Shown here in pieces: positions 1 to 5,721 of a DNA stretch of 5,721 bases. The DNA comes from Thermodesulfobacteriales bacterium (lineage in GTDB: Bacteria > Desulfobacterota > Thermodesulfobacteria > Thermodesulfobacteriales > Thermodesulfatatoraceae), in NCBI GenBank assembly GCA_026985945.1, contig JALSPN010000008.1, positions 1-5,721 of the forward strand. Direction: 5' to 3'. The position numbers and the translations under genes are program-made. Under the pieces are notes generated by a model. That model did not search any database. It saw only the letters and a list, made by a program, of their open reading frames with translations, and was not told the DNA's origin. The first letter of the stretch is position 1. Each line of letters opens with the position of its first letter.

Positions 1-502
1 CTCCAGTATTAAGTCTTTCAAATATATGATATATACTAGAACCATTTTTAGGACGAATTTGCCGCACGATAAAACTTCTTAATACAGAAGAGTCGAAATA
101 ATTTTTATCAGTTTCATGTAAATCGTTATATCTTTTATGTAAAAAAGTTTCTTGAACACCTTTTAATATTAATTTGTTTTCATAGAACGAAATTATAGTT
201 TTAATTCTCTGGTTACCATCTATTACCAAAAGTTCCTCTTTGGGAGATTTATAAAAATAGATAGCTGGAATTGGTAATCCTAGCAAAAAAGATTCTATTA
301 GTCGGCTTTGTTTTATATTATTCCATACAAATTTTCTTTGAAATTCTGGAATAATTATCTTTTTACTTTTATATAAGTCATATATAGTTCTCAAAGTATA
401 ATCCGCCGGATAAGTTTCTATATCGTATCGTTCTATAGCAGGAACTATTAATTCCTCCTCTTCTATATCAGGTAGCAATTCATTGCCAGATCTTTCTAGC
501 AT
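1..502 (-). CDS. DUF262 domain protein, N-terminal part (3' end beyond window)
   Basis: Reading the minus strand from ATG at 502-500 gives 167 uninterrupted codons to the window edge. An in-frame TAA immediately precedes the ATG, so no longer start is possible, and an AGGGAG ribosome binding site lies at 512-517, 9 nt upstream. The protein shows the DUF262 N-terminal pattern: an acidic leader (residues 12-17), IIPEFQR followed by FVW (50-60), a helix plus LLGLPIPAIYF (73-83), the nucleotide-binding-like motif VIDGNQR (93-99; most members have DGQQR), and FERLNTG (161-167). Known members of this ParB/Srx-fold family include the GmrS part of GmrSD type IV restriction enzymes and the phage-defence protein SspE, so a nucleotide-dependent DNA-defence role is plausible but not shown. 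The C-terminal domain that would decide the subtype (for example DUF1524/HNH) is outside the window. The DNA is about 30% GC with ATA, AGA and TTA codons, unlike the adjacent operon, which suggests transfer. The family is fairly certain; the function is not. Confidence 0.87.
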   Translation of the reverse strand, partial: MLERSGNELLPDIEEEELIVPAIERYDIETYPADYTLRTIYDLYKSKKIIIPEFQRKFVWNNIKQSRLIESFLLGLPIPAIYFYKSPKEELLVIDGNQRIKTIISFYENKLILKGVQETFLHKRYNDLHETDKNYFDSSVLRSFIVRQIRPKNGSSIYHIFERLNTG

Positions 503-600
503 TTAATAATTCTCCCTAAACCACGCAAAATTTTATTAACAATGTCCACCATATTTTGTTTTTCATAGTAACATTTTATGCCACATACTATTTCTTGTTG
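496..600 (-). other. AT-rich junction with a short open reading tail, possible gene remnant
   Basis: Between the metV stop (588-590) and the DUF262 start (502) lie 85 nt of AT-rich DNA. One frame stays open for 34 codons from just after a TAA at 601-603 to a TAG at 496-498, overlapping the DUF262 start in the arrangement ATGCTAG. Its end contains NMVDIVNKILRGLGRII, which looks protein-like. The only ATG in it (550-552) has no ribosome binding site, so if real it is more likely the 3' end of a gene cut off at the composition boundary than an intact small gene. The start overlap is the kind seen between coupled genes. I see no hairpin-plus-U-tract terminator after metV and no convincing -35/-10 pair for the DUF262 gene. 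Confidence 0.3.
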
Positions 601-1268
601 TTAAATTGAAGATCTGGTCTTACCCTCTGCCGTGGACCACCGTGGCCTGCAGGGATCCAGTTTTTGGCCGGCCAGATTTGAGTCAGCTTCTCAAGCTCCC
701 CGCGCTTTTTAAGCCTCTCGTATATGAGATGCCACACGCAGGGAACATCGGGCCTGATCTCACATTTCCCCCCCTGAGAACCACCACAAGGCCCATTCAA
801 AAGATTCTTGGCACAGCGGGCAATGGGGCAAAGACCACCCGTGAAGTCGATGATGCAATCCCCGCAACCGCGGCACTTCTCCTCCCACTGGCCCAGGGAA
901 GGATTGGACCCGTAAAAGCTGGTATCCACCCCCGGATAGATTTTAAGGTCGGGATAAAGATCCGCAGCCAGATTAACCCCCACTCCGCAGGCCAAAGAGA
1001 CCACCGCTTCTACTTTTTCCTTAAGGGTTTCAAGAGGGGTTAAATATTCCGGATCACACTGGCGCACAAAAGTCTCTTCAATAGTTTGCAGAGGACGCCC
1101 CTTGCGCTTGCGGGCCAGACGCAAGGCCGCGGCCACGGTCTCAACCTCCCGGTCTCCCCCTGCCGAACAAATGGCCACACAACCCCGACAACCAATGATA
1201 GCAACCCTTTCAAAAGGGGCTATCATCTGCAATATCCTTGTCAAAGGTTTCCTTTCCGCAATGATCAT
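588..1268 (-). CDS. metV: MetV, methylene-tetrahydrofolate reductase small subunit (MTHFR_C family)
   Basis: This 226-residue cytoplasmic protein matches the cysteine-rich family called methylene-tetrahydrofolate reductase C-terminal. In acetogens MetV partners MetF, which reduces methylene-THF to methyl-THF in the methyl branch of the Wood-Ljungdahl pathway, and MetV is thought to pass electrons to the MetF flavin. Visible motifs are GCRGCVAIC (Cys27, 30, 34), Cys71, ACGVGVN (Cys94), CRGCGDC (Cys132, 135, 138), then the signature LCPIARCAKNLLNGPCGG (Cys147, 152, 161) and GKCE (Cys169). The ATG at 1268 overlaps the TGA of the upstream mvhD-like gene (ATGA) and has a GGGGAG site 8 nt upstream, so translation is probably coupled. 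The protein looks full length, but its last residues (about LQFNNKK) are encoded in the AT-rich junction DNA, so the native C-terminus may have been altered. metF, normally the neighbour, does not follow. Confidence 0.88.
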   Translation of the reverse strand: MIIAERKPLTRILQMIAPFERVAIIGCRGCVAICSAGGDREVETVAAALRLARKRKGRPLQTIEETFVRQCDPEYLTPLETLKEKVEAVVSLACGVGVNLAADLYPDLKIYPGVDTSFYGSNPSLGQWEEKCRGCGDCIIDFTGGLCPIARCAKNLLNGPCGGSQGGKCEIRPDVPCVWHLIYERLKKRGELEKLTQIWPAKNWIPAGHGGPRQRVRPDLQFNNKK

Positions 1269-1660
1269 GAGGTAATCTCCCCTTTAGGCAAGATATCAAG
1301 CAATCTTTCAAAGGTTTCCTTAGCCGCCATTACAAAGGCCCCGGTATCAAGGCGGGGAATAAAGGCCATCTGGATCCTTTCCGGCTCCATACCAATCTCT
1401 TCAAGGATCTTTCGGGCCGCTTCTACCCTCTTCTCCGCCCGCAGACTCCCGGAGTGGTTATGGCAACTGCCCTTTTCACAACCGGCCACCAACACCGCCT
1501 CCGCATCAGCCTCCAGGGCCTTTAAAATATCAGAGACTTCAATCCGCCCTGAACAGGAGAACCTCTTGATCTCTACCCGGGCTGGTATATCTGCCATATC
1601 CTCGGCGGAAGCTTCGTTCGTATAATGACAACATAAAATCGCAATCTTCCATCCGGACAT
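1265..1660 (-). CDS. Short MvhD-type iron-sulfur protein, cysteine paralogue
   Basis: This 131-residue protein belongs to the MvhD/FrhD family (methyl-viologen-reducing hydrogenase delta subunit), small [2Fe-2S] proteins that connect a hydrogenase or another donor to HdrA. Recognisable elements are ILCCHY near the N-terminus, FSCSGRIEVSDILKALE in the middle, and VLVAGCEKGSCHN followed by a helix like the MvhD C-terminus (RVEAARKILEEIGMEPERIQ). It has Cys where the neighbouring mvhD has UGA, so it is an ordinary cysteine form. It departs from the canonical pattern: the N-terminal CxxC seen in the neighbour (CHWC) is replaced by adjacent CC followed by HY, and CHY in the second motif is CHN. 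Cluster ligation or partner may therefore differ. The ATG at 1660 lies 5 nt after the upstream TAG, behind a weak G-rich site (AGGGGG). It overlaps metV by 4 nt, suggesting it serves as the MetV-side adaptor; that role is inference. Confidence 0.82.
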   Translation of the reverse strand: MSGWKIAILCCHYTNEASAEDMADIPARVEIKRFSCSGRIEVSDILKALEADAEAVLVAGCEKGSCHNHSGSLRAEKRVEAARKILEEIGMEPERIQMAFIPRLDTGAFVMAAKETFERLLDILPKGEITS

Positions 1661-1665
1661 CTAAC

Positions 1666-2223
1666 CTAACCCCCTATGGCCATTGACGTCATTTCTGGCG
1701 AAGATTGTAATTCTATGGCCCGTGCCGGACATTCCACCACACAAATTCCACAGGCCTGGCATTTTTCAGGATCAATCTTGGCGTAGCCCTCAGAAACAAT
1801 TGCCGGGGCCCCAAAAGGACACACCCGCACACAGGTAAGGCAGGCGATACATTTTCCGGCATCCACCTTCGCCAGCCGCCCCAGATGATAACGCCTCTCA
1901 AGGGCCTTCTCAGGTGCCTCTTCTTCTACTTTCTGCTTTAGAGCTTTGATAACCTCCATGGGTTTGACATCCATGGGGCAGACCGGCACACAAGATCCAC
2001 AACCAGAACATTTCCAGATAGTTTCTCCTTCAAGGAGCCGCTCCTTAAGCCCCAGAAGGACCATATGCACTATCACCCGGGGGTCAAAATCCTCCGCCAC
2101 TTTCTCTACCGGACAGATCCCCGAACAGGCACCACAACGAAAACATTGGGCCAGGGTATCCGGCCCCCCTCCTGAAACCACTTCTTTAAAAAAATCTGCC
2201 TCACGAGCCTTTAATTCGAGCAT
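1666..2223 (-). CDS. HdrC-like protein fused to a 2[4Fe-4S] ferredoxin domain
   Basis: This 185-residue soluble electron carrier shows four complete CxxCxxCxxxC motifs. The first two, Cys27/30/33/37 (CFRCGACSGIC) and Cys72/75/78/82 (CSGCGSCVPVC), are spaced as in HdrC, with the typical helix (DPRVIVHMVLLGLKERLLEG) between them. The last two, Cys125/128/131/135 and Cys155/158/161/165 (CQACGICVVEC), form a bacterial-ferredoxin-like half. It should hold four [4Fe-4S] clusters and act as a wire between HdrA and the terminal module. Ordinary HdrC has only the first half and pairs with HdrB; no CCG-domain HdrB is visible here, so heterodisulfide reduction is not supported and transfer towards MetV is more likely (inference). 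The ATG at 2223 follows the mvhD stop by 3 nt, with GGGAGAAGGAG just upstream overlapping the end of mvhD, which implies coupled translation. I see no transmembrane segment or signal peptide. Confidence 0.85.
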   Translation of the reverse strand: MLELKAREADFFKEVVSGGGPDTLAQCFRCGACSGICPVEKVAEDFDPRVIVHMVLLGLKERLLEGETIWKCSGCGSCVPVCPMDVKPMEVIKALKQKVEEEAPEKALERRYHLGRLAKVDAGKCIACLTCVRVCPFGAPAIVSEGYAKIDPEKCQACGICVVECPARAIELQSSPEMTSMAIGG

Positions 2224-2226
2224 CCC

Positions 2227-2985
2227 TTACTCCTTCTCCCTGGGTTGCCAGAGATCACCCTGTTTTTCGACTTTCCCTTTCTTTGATAAAGCCTCCAAAA
2301 TAGGCACAATATCTTCGTGAGTAGCACCGGTTTTTTGAAGTAAAGTATCAATAGAGACAGGCCCCTGCGAGAGAAGACTCCGAACCTCGGCTTCTAAAAG
2401 CTCCTTTTTGATAAGGGGAACAAGTTTTTGTTCTACCCGAGAACTTATCCCTTCCGGGCTATAATCGCCGGCCTTTTTGAGTTCTCGGGCCAGATTACCA
2501 TAGGCCGCCCGGAAGCGGCTCTTGGAAGCCAGCTCTCGGGCCGCTTCCAAACGAAGCTTCAGGATCTCTCGCCCAAGCCCTTCAGCTTCACCAAGGGGGC
2601 CCAATTTCTTGATTGTTTCCGTGAAATCCGTGACAATCTTTACAAATAAAGGGGCTTCCGCCGCCGAGGCCCAATCTATACGAAAACGCTCCAGCTTAAG
2701 CCCCACAAACTCCAGAATCCTTTTGGTTGCCTCTGCCATCAATAAGGCTTCGTAATTACCAGACTGGTAATGACACTCTCCCAGATGTCACCCGCCCACA
2801 AGAACGCCATCAGCCCCTACATAAAAGGCCTCGATAATAAAGCGCGGATCAATGCGCCCGGTGCACATTACCCGAATTACCCGGTTGTTAGGAGGATACT
2901 GGTAACGGGCCACACCGGCGGAATCTGCCGCGGCATAACAACACCAATGACAGAAAAAACTCAAGATTTTAGGATCAAACCCCAT
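2227..2985 (-). CDS. mvhD: Selenocysteine-containing MvhD with C-terminal winged-helix-like extension
   Basis: This is a 252-residue MvhD-family [2Fe-2S] protein read through an in-frame UGA at codon 66 (2788-2790). Residues 1-65 carry the N-terminal half: [15 protein letters not shown] (the CxxC motif), [21 protein letters not shown], and ADGVLVGG. Residues 67-131 carry the rest: [15 protein letters not shown], a helix ([14 protein letters not shown]) and IKKLGPLGE. The UGA falls exactly where other members have Cys in GGC-H-x-G-x-C-H-Y, so the motif reads GGUHLGECHY. Both halves are in one frame with no gap. After residue 131 comes an extension of about 120 residues, helical and then resembling a winged helix (about 200-247, with [13 protein letters not shown] and [10 protein letters not shown]). 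The ATG at 2985 follows the hdrA stop by 10 nt and has AAGGGG upstream. Its expected role is passing electrons between HdrA and a hydrogenase or other donor. Restarting at TTG/ATG near 2742 would lose the cluster motifs and is unlikely. Confidence 0.9.
2751..2790 (-). promoter_or_regulatory. Bacterial-type SECIS hairpin next to the UGA codon of mvhD
   Basis: In the mRNA the UGA (2790-2788) is followed, after 16 nt, by a perfect 7-bp stem with a 3-nt loop: AUUACCA-GUC-UGGUAAU (2771-2755, loop 2764-2762). Past one C/U mismatch the helix continues for three more pairs (2775-2773 with 2753-2751, including one U-G). The loop starts with G then U, and that G lies 24 nt after the UGA. Bacterial SECIS elements lie directly after the UGA and typically show a small apical loop with G and U that is recognised by SelB. 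The next base after UGA is C, a poor termination context. The structure was folded by eye. Confidence 0.75.
2788..2790 (-). other. In-frame UGA recoded as selenocysteine (Sec66 of MvhD)
   Basis: TGA is the complement of tca at 2788-2790. It interrupts an otherwise continuous MvhD reading frame at a normally conserved cysteine, with family-typical sequence on both sides. Recoding requires selA, selB, selC and selD elsewhere in the genome, none of which is in this window. Confidence 0.85.
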
Positions 2986-2995
2986 AAAACACCCC

Positions 2996-5721
2996 TTAAG
3001 CTGCTTTTTCTTTCTCGACCTCTTCCTCAGCCTCCCTTTCCACAAAGGCCCCAAAAGCTTCGATCTGAGCAAGAATCGCCTCGTCGGTGAAACCTCCCAT
3101 GCTAATGGCCAGCACCGGACAGTGAGAGGCACAAATTCCACAACCTTTACAGGAGGCCGTAATGGTCTGGGCCTTTTTGCGTTTACCAACCTTGACCATC
3201 TCGATCGCCCCGTAAGGACAGAGGGTGGCACAGATACCACAGCCGATGCATTTGGCCTGGTCCACCCGGGAGACAATAGGTGCCACCTCCACATAGCCCC
3301 TGGCCAGAGGAATGGCCGCTTTGGCCGCCGCAGCCCGGGCCTGAGCCAGGGTTTCGTCAAGGGGTTTGGGACTGTGGGCCAGACCACAGACATAGACTCC
3401 TTCAACAGGAAGCTCAACCGGCATGAGCTTTACGTGGGCCTCAAGGAAAAATCCATCACCGGTAAGAGGGGCCTTGATAACCTTGGAGATCTCTTCGTTT
3501 TCCCCTGGAGCGATCCCCACAGAAAGAACGAGAAGATCAGCAGGTAAAAGGAGATCTTCCCCCAAAAGGGGATCATACACTTTAATGCCCAAAGACTTCC
3601 CTTTGGGAACGAGTTCCGGCTTCCTCTCGGGCTGATACCTCAGGAAAATCACACCGGCCTTTCTGGCCTCGCGATAAGCATCTTCGGAAAAGCCATAGGT
3701 GCGCATGTCACGAAAGAGAATGTAAACGTCTTTTTTGGGATATTTTTTCTTGATCCGCAGGGCATTCTTTACCGCCTGCTGACAACAGAGTTTGCTACAG
3801 TAATTGAGATCCTCACCCCGCGAACCAACGCATTGGATCATAACAATACTTCTGGCCCTGGAAAGTCTCCCGCCCTTCTTCTCCAGCTCTTCTTCAAGGT
3901 CAAGCTGGGTCAAAACGCGCTCGTTCTCTCCAAGCCCAAAAAGGGCCGGACGATGCTCCCGCCCCCCGGTGGCCAGGATCACCACCCCGTGATTAATGAC
4001 CTCAGAACCCTCTTCCCTCCTCAAGGTGGAGGTAAAGTTACCAACATATCCAGAGACGTTTTCCACCGTGGTGCCTTTATAAACCTTTATGCGGGGGTGG
4101 TTTTCCACCTGTTTAATCAGGTCTTCGAGGATTTTTTGGGGCTTCTCCCCTGAAAGAAGCCCTGTTACCCGGCGCAGGTTACCTCCAAGCTCTTCTTCTT
4201 TTTCTACCAGATAGACCTCAAAGCCCTGATTGGCCACTGAAAGGGCCGCCTGAAGACCTGCTGCCCCACCCCCTATCACCAGGGCCGAAGGCGTAACCGA
4301 AACCCTCTGAAGTTCAAGGGGGCTCAGACGGGTCGCCTTGGCCACCGCCATCCGCACCTGGTCTTTGGCCTTCTGGGTGGCAGCCTCTGGATCCTCGGCA
4401 TGCACCCAGGCACACTGGTCCCGAATGTTGGCCATCTCAATAAGGGCCGGGTTAAGACCCGCCTCTTTTAAGGTTTCCTGAAAGAGGGGTTCGTGCGTCC
4501 GGGGGCTGCAGGCCGCAATTACCACCCGGTTAAGACGGTTCTCTTTTATTTTCTTTACCAGTTCGTTTAGGGTATCTTGAGAACAGGAATAGAGAACGTC
4601 TTCGGTATAAACCACCCCGGGGAGAGTAGCAGCATAACGGGCAACTTCTTTGACATCCACCACCCCTGCAATATTTACACCGCAATGACAGACAAAGACC
4701 CCGATCCGGGGCTCAAGCCGCTCAAGCTCTTCGTCCTCAGGGGGGAATTCCTTACGAATGGCATCCTGCCCCCGCACCTCTGCCAAGAGCTCTGAGCATT
4801 TGGCAGCCACTCCTTGAGCCTGAACCACGCTCTCCGGAATATCTTTGGGCCCCTGGAAGGCCCCGGCTACAAAAATTCCAGGGACATTAGTCTCAAGCGG
4901 GGCTGAAGTGGCGGTTTTGGCAAAACCGTAATGGTTAAGCTCAATACCTAGCCTTTCGGCGAGAATTGCGGCGTCTTGAGGAGCATCAAGACCCACCGAA
5001 AGAACCACCATGTCATAAAAATCTCGGTGCGCTCTTCCATCTTCGGTAACATAGGTGAGAGCCAGCCTGCGCCCCACCTGATCCACCTTGGGAACCCGGG
5101 CGTAAATGGTGCGGAAGCCATATTTTTCTACCGCCCGGTTAAAGGCTTCGTCAAAACCCTTGCCCTGGGTCCTGATATCCATGAAGAAAAGGTCTATTTC
5201 GGCCTCAGGTAAATGCTCCTTCACCACCGAGGCTTCTTTCATGGCATACATACAGCAGACCGAAGAGCAATAGCCGTTTCCACAGGAGACGTCTCGGGAA
5301 CCCACGCACTGCAAGAAGGCAATCCGCCGGGGATGGGTAAAATCAGAAGGCCTTATGACTTCGCCTTCGGTAGGACCCGAAGCACAGGTGAGTCTCTCAA
5401 GCTCAAGGCTTGTCAGCACGTCGGGATATTTCCCGTAGCCATACTTTTCGAGCACTTCATCTGGCACGCGCCCAAAGCCAAGGGCAAGGACCACCGCTCC
5501 CACTTCAAGTTCTCTTTCTTCTGGTTGTTGATCAAAGACGATGGCATTGGGCCCGCAAACATTGGCACACAGCTGACAACTTTCGTGTTGCAGGCGCAGG
5601 CATTCTTTTTCATCAAGGTAATAAATGGTGGGAACGGCCTGGGCGTAATCAATCCGGGCCGCCTTGGTAAAGGTCAGGCGTTCGTTGTATTCATCTACCA
5701 CCTCTTTGGGGCAATAGGTGG
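2996..5721 (-). CDS. hdrA: HdrA-type flavin/iron-sulfur protein with two tandem modules (5' end beyond window)
   Basis: The reading frame continues past the GTG at 5701 to the window edge (upstream codons read TYCPKE, the end of a ferredoxin motif), so the true start is outside; 907 codons are visible. Numbering from the first complete codon, residues 1-335 are the end of a first HdrA module: Cys40/48/51/55, QCVGSRD (Cys138) with GYCSSVCC (Cys151/155/156), and the flavin-domain end [15 protein letters not shown] second module begins near 338 (IGVFVCHCG) and has [12 protein letters not shown] (Cys404), the FAD-binding [12 protein letters not shown] (about 481-492), QCVGSRG with YCSKLCC (Cys630, 641, 645, 646) and [16 protein letters not shown]. 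Two [4Fe-4S] motifs follow (Cys824/827/830/834 and 857/860/863/867), then an acidic tail. HdrA is the flavin centre of Hdr complexes, where electron bifurcation occurs in methanogens. The first module's FAD motif lies outside the window. All visible cysteines are ordinary codons and there is no in-frame UGA. The stop lies 10 nt before mvhD. Confidence 0.92.
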   Translation of the reverse strand, partial: TYCPKEVVDEYNERLTFTKAARIDYAQAVPTIYYLDEKECLRLQHESCQLCANVCGPNAIVFDQQPEERELEVGAVVLALGFGRVPDEVLEKYGYGKYPDVLTSLELERLTCASGPTEGEVIRPSDFTHPRRIAFLQCVGSRDVSCGNGYCSSVCCMYAMKEASVVKEHLPEAEIDLFFMDIRTQGKGFDEAFNRAVEKYGFRTIYARVPKVDQVGRRLALTYVTEDGRAHRDFYDMVVLSVGLDAPQDAAILAERLGIELNHYGFAKTATSAPLETNVPGIFVAGAFQGPKDIPESVVQAQGVAAKCSELLAEVRGQDAIRKEFPPEDEELERLEPRIGVFVCHCGVNIAGVVDVKEVARYAATLPGVVYTEDVLYSCSQDTLNELVKKIKENRLNRVVIAACSPRTHEPLFQETLKEAGLNPALIEMANIRDQCAWVHAEDPEAATQKAKDQVRMAVAKATRLSPLELQRVSVTPSALVIGGGAAGLQAALSVANQGFEVYLVEKEEELGGNLRRVTGLLSGEKPQKILEDLIKQVENHPRIKVYKGTTVENVSGYVGNFTSTLRREEGSEVINHGVVILATGGREHRPALFGLGENERVLTQLDLEEELEKKGGRLSRARSIVMIQCVGSRGEDLNYCSKLCCQQAVKNALRIKKKYPKKDVYILFRDMRTYGFSEDAYREARKAGVIFLRYQPERKPELVPKGKSLGIKVYDPLLGEDLLLPADLLVLSVGIAPGENEEISKVIKAPLTGDGFFLEAHVKLMPVELPVEGVYVCGLAHSPKPLDETLAQARAAAAKAAIPLARGYVEVAPIVSRVDQAKCIGCGICATLCPYGAIEMVKVGKRKKAQTITASCKGCGICASHCPVLAISMGGFTDEAILAQIEAFGAFVEREAEEEVEKEKAA

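Noticed and set aside
503..612. Promoter for the DUF262 gene or terminator for the operon
   Set aside because: AT-rich DNA gives several TAAAAT-like strings, but none has a matching -35 at proper spacing, and no stem followed by a U-tract was found.
606..1043. Plus-strand open frames over metV and the other operon genes (also 1086-1625, 1946-2320, 2770-3090, 3122-3547, 3833-4153 and smaller ones)
   Set aside because: They lie antisense to well-supported genes, show no family-like motifs and are typical shadows of GC-rich coding DNA.
2227..2742. Separate gene starting at TTG 2742 or ATG 2739
   Set aside because: No ribosome binding site is seen for it, and it would begin in the middle of the MvhD domain without the cluster-binding cysteines.
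2788..2790. Nonsense mutation or pseudogene explanation for the TGA in mvhD
   Set aside because: Both sides remain in frame with well-preserved family motifs, the stop sits exactly at a Cys position known to be Sec in relatives, and a suitable hairpin follows. A decayed gene would not show this combination.
2986..3417. Upstream extension of the mvhD frame to an ATG at 3417
   Set aside because: This frame is open across the end of hdrA but its translation is low-complexity Arg/Pro/Trp-rich and unlike any part of MvhD. The ATG at 2985 has its own AAGGGG site and begins at the normal MvhD N-terminus.
5699..5701. GTG at 5701 as the start of hdrA
   Set aside because: The frame remains open to the window edge and the upstream codons (TYCPKE) continue an HdrA ferredoxin motif, so this is an internal valine.
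2996..5721. Selenocysteine in HdrA, as known from some methanogens
   Set aside because: No in-frame TGA is present in the visible part, and the expected conserved positions are ordinary Cys codons.

Overview
The window is a single-strand (minus) gene cluster from an anaerobic, probably thermophilic bacterium that carries the Wood-Ljungdahl pathway. Desulfobacterota, Thermodesulfobacteria or an acetogen-like lineage would fit. The evidence is a compact operon of heterodisulfide-reductase-type (Hdr) and Mvh-type electron-transfer proteins ending in metV, and proteins rich in Glu, Lys and Arg. The taxonomic guess is inference from gene content only.

Read in transcription order, from high to low coordinates, the operon is: (1) a large HdrA flavoprotein with two tandem HdrA modules, its 5' end cut by the window edge (2996-5721); (2) an MvhD-type [2Fe-2S] protein (2227-2985) with an in-frame UGA at codon 66, best read as selenocysteine, and a hairpin directly downstream that fits a bacterial SECIS; (3) a protein with four [4Fe-4S] motifs joining an HdrC-like half to a ferredoxin-like half (1666-2223); (4) a second, short, all-cysteine MvhD paralogue (1265-1660); (5) metV, the small iron-sulfur/zinc-type subunit of MetVF methylene-tetrahydrofolate reductase (588-1268). 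Neighbouring genes lie 10, 3 and 5 nt apart, and the last pair overlaps by 4 nt (ATGA), so co-transcription and translational coupling are likely. No HdrB (CCG-domain) gene is visible.

Together these genes look like the cytoplasmic electron-transfer part of an Hdr/MvhD-linked methylene-tetrahydrofolate reductase. HdrA would be the flavin hub and possible bifurcation site, the MvhD proteins would connect it to a hydrogenase or other donor, the HdrC-ferredoxin protein would act as a wire, and MetV would connect to MetF. The complex and its direction of electron flow are inference.

Downstream of metV, around position 600-613, base composition changes sharply from about 50-60% GC in sampled operon lines to about 30% GC. 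The expected metF is not there. Instead, after a short gap, there is the 5' part of a DUF262 (ParB/Srx-fold, GmrS-like) gene on the same strand, running off the low-coordinate edge (1-502). This looks like a boundary with horizontally acquired, possibly defence-related DNA.

The main find is the selenoprotein MvhD. Ordinary gene calling would break it into a 65-residue fragment and an unrelated-looking downstream ORF.
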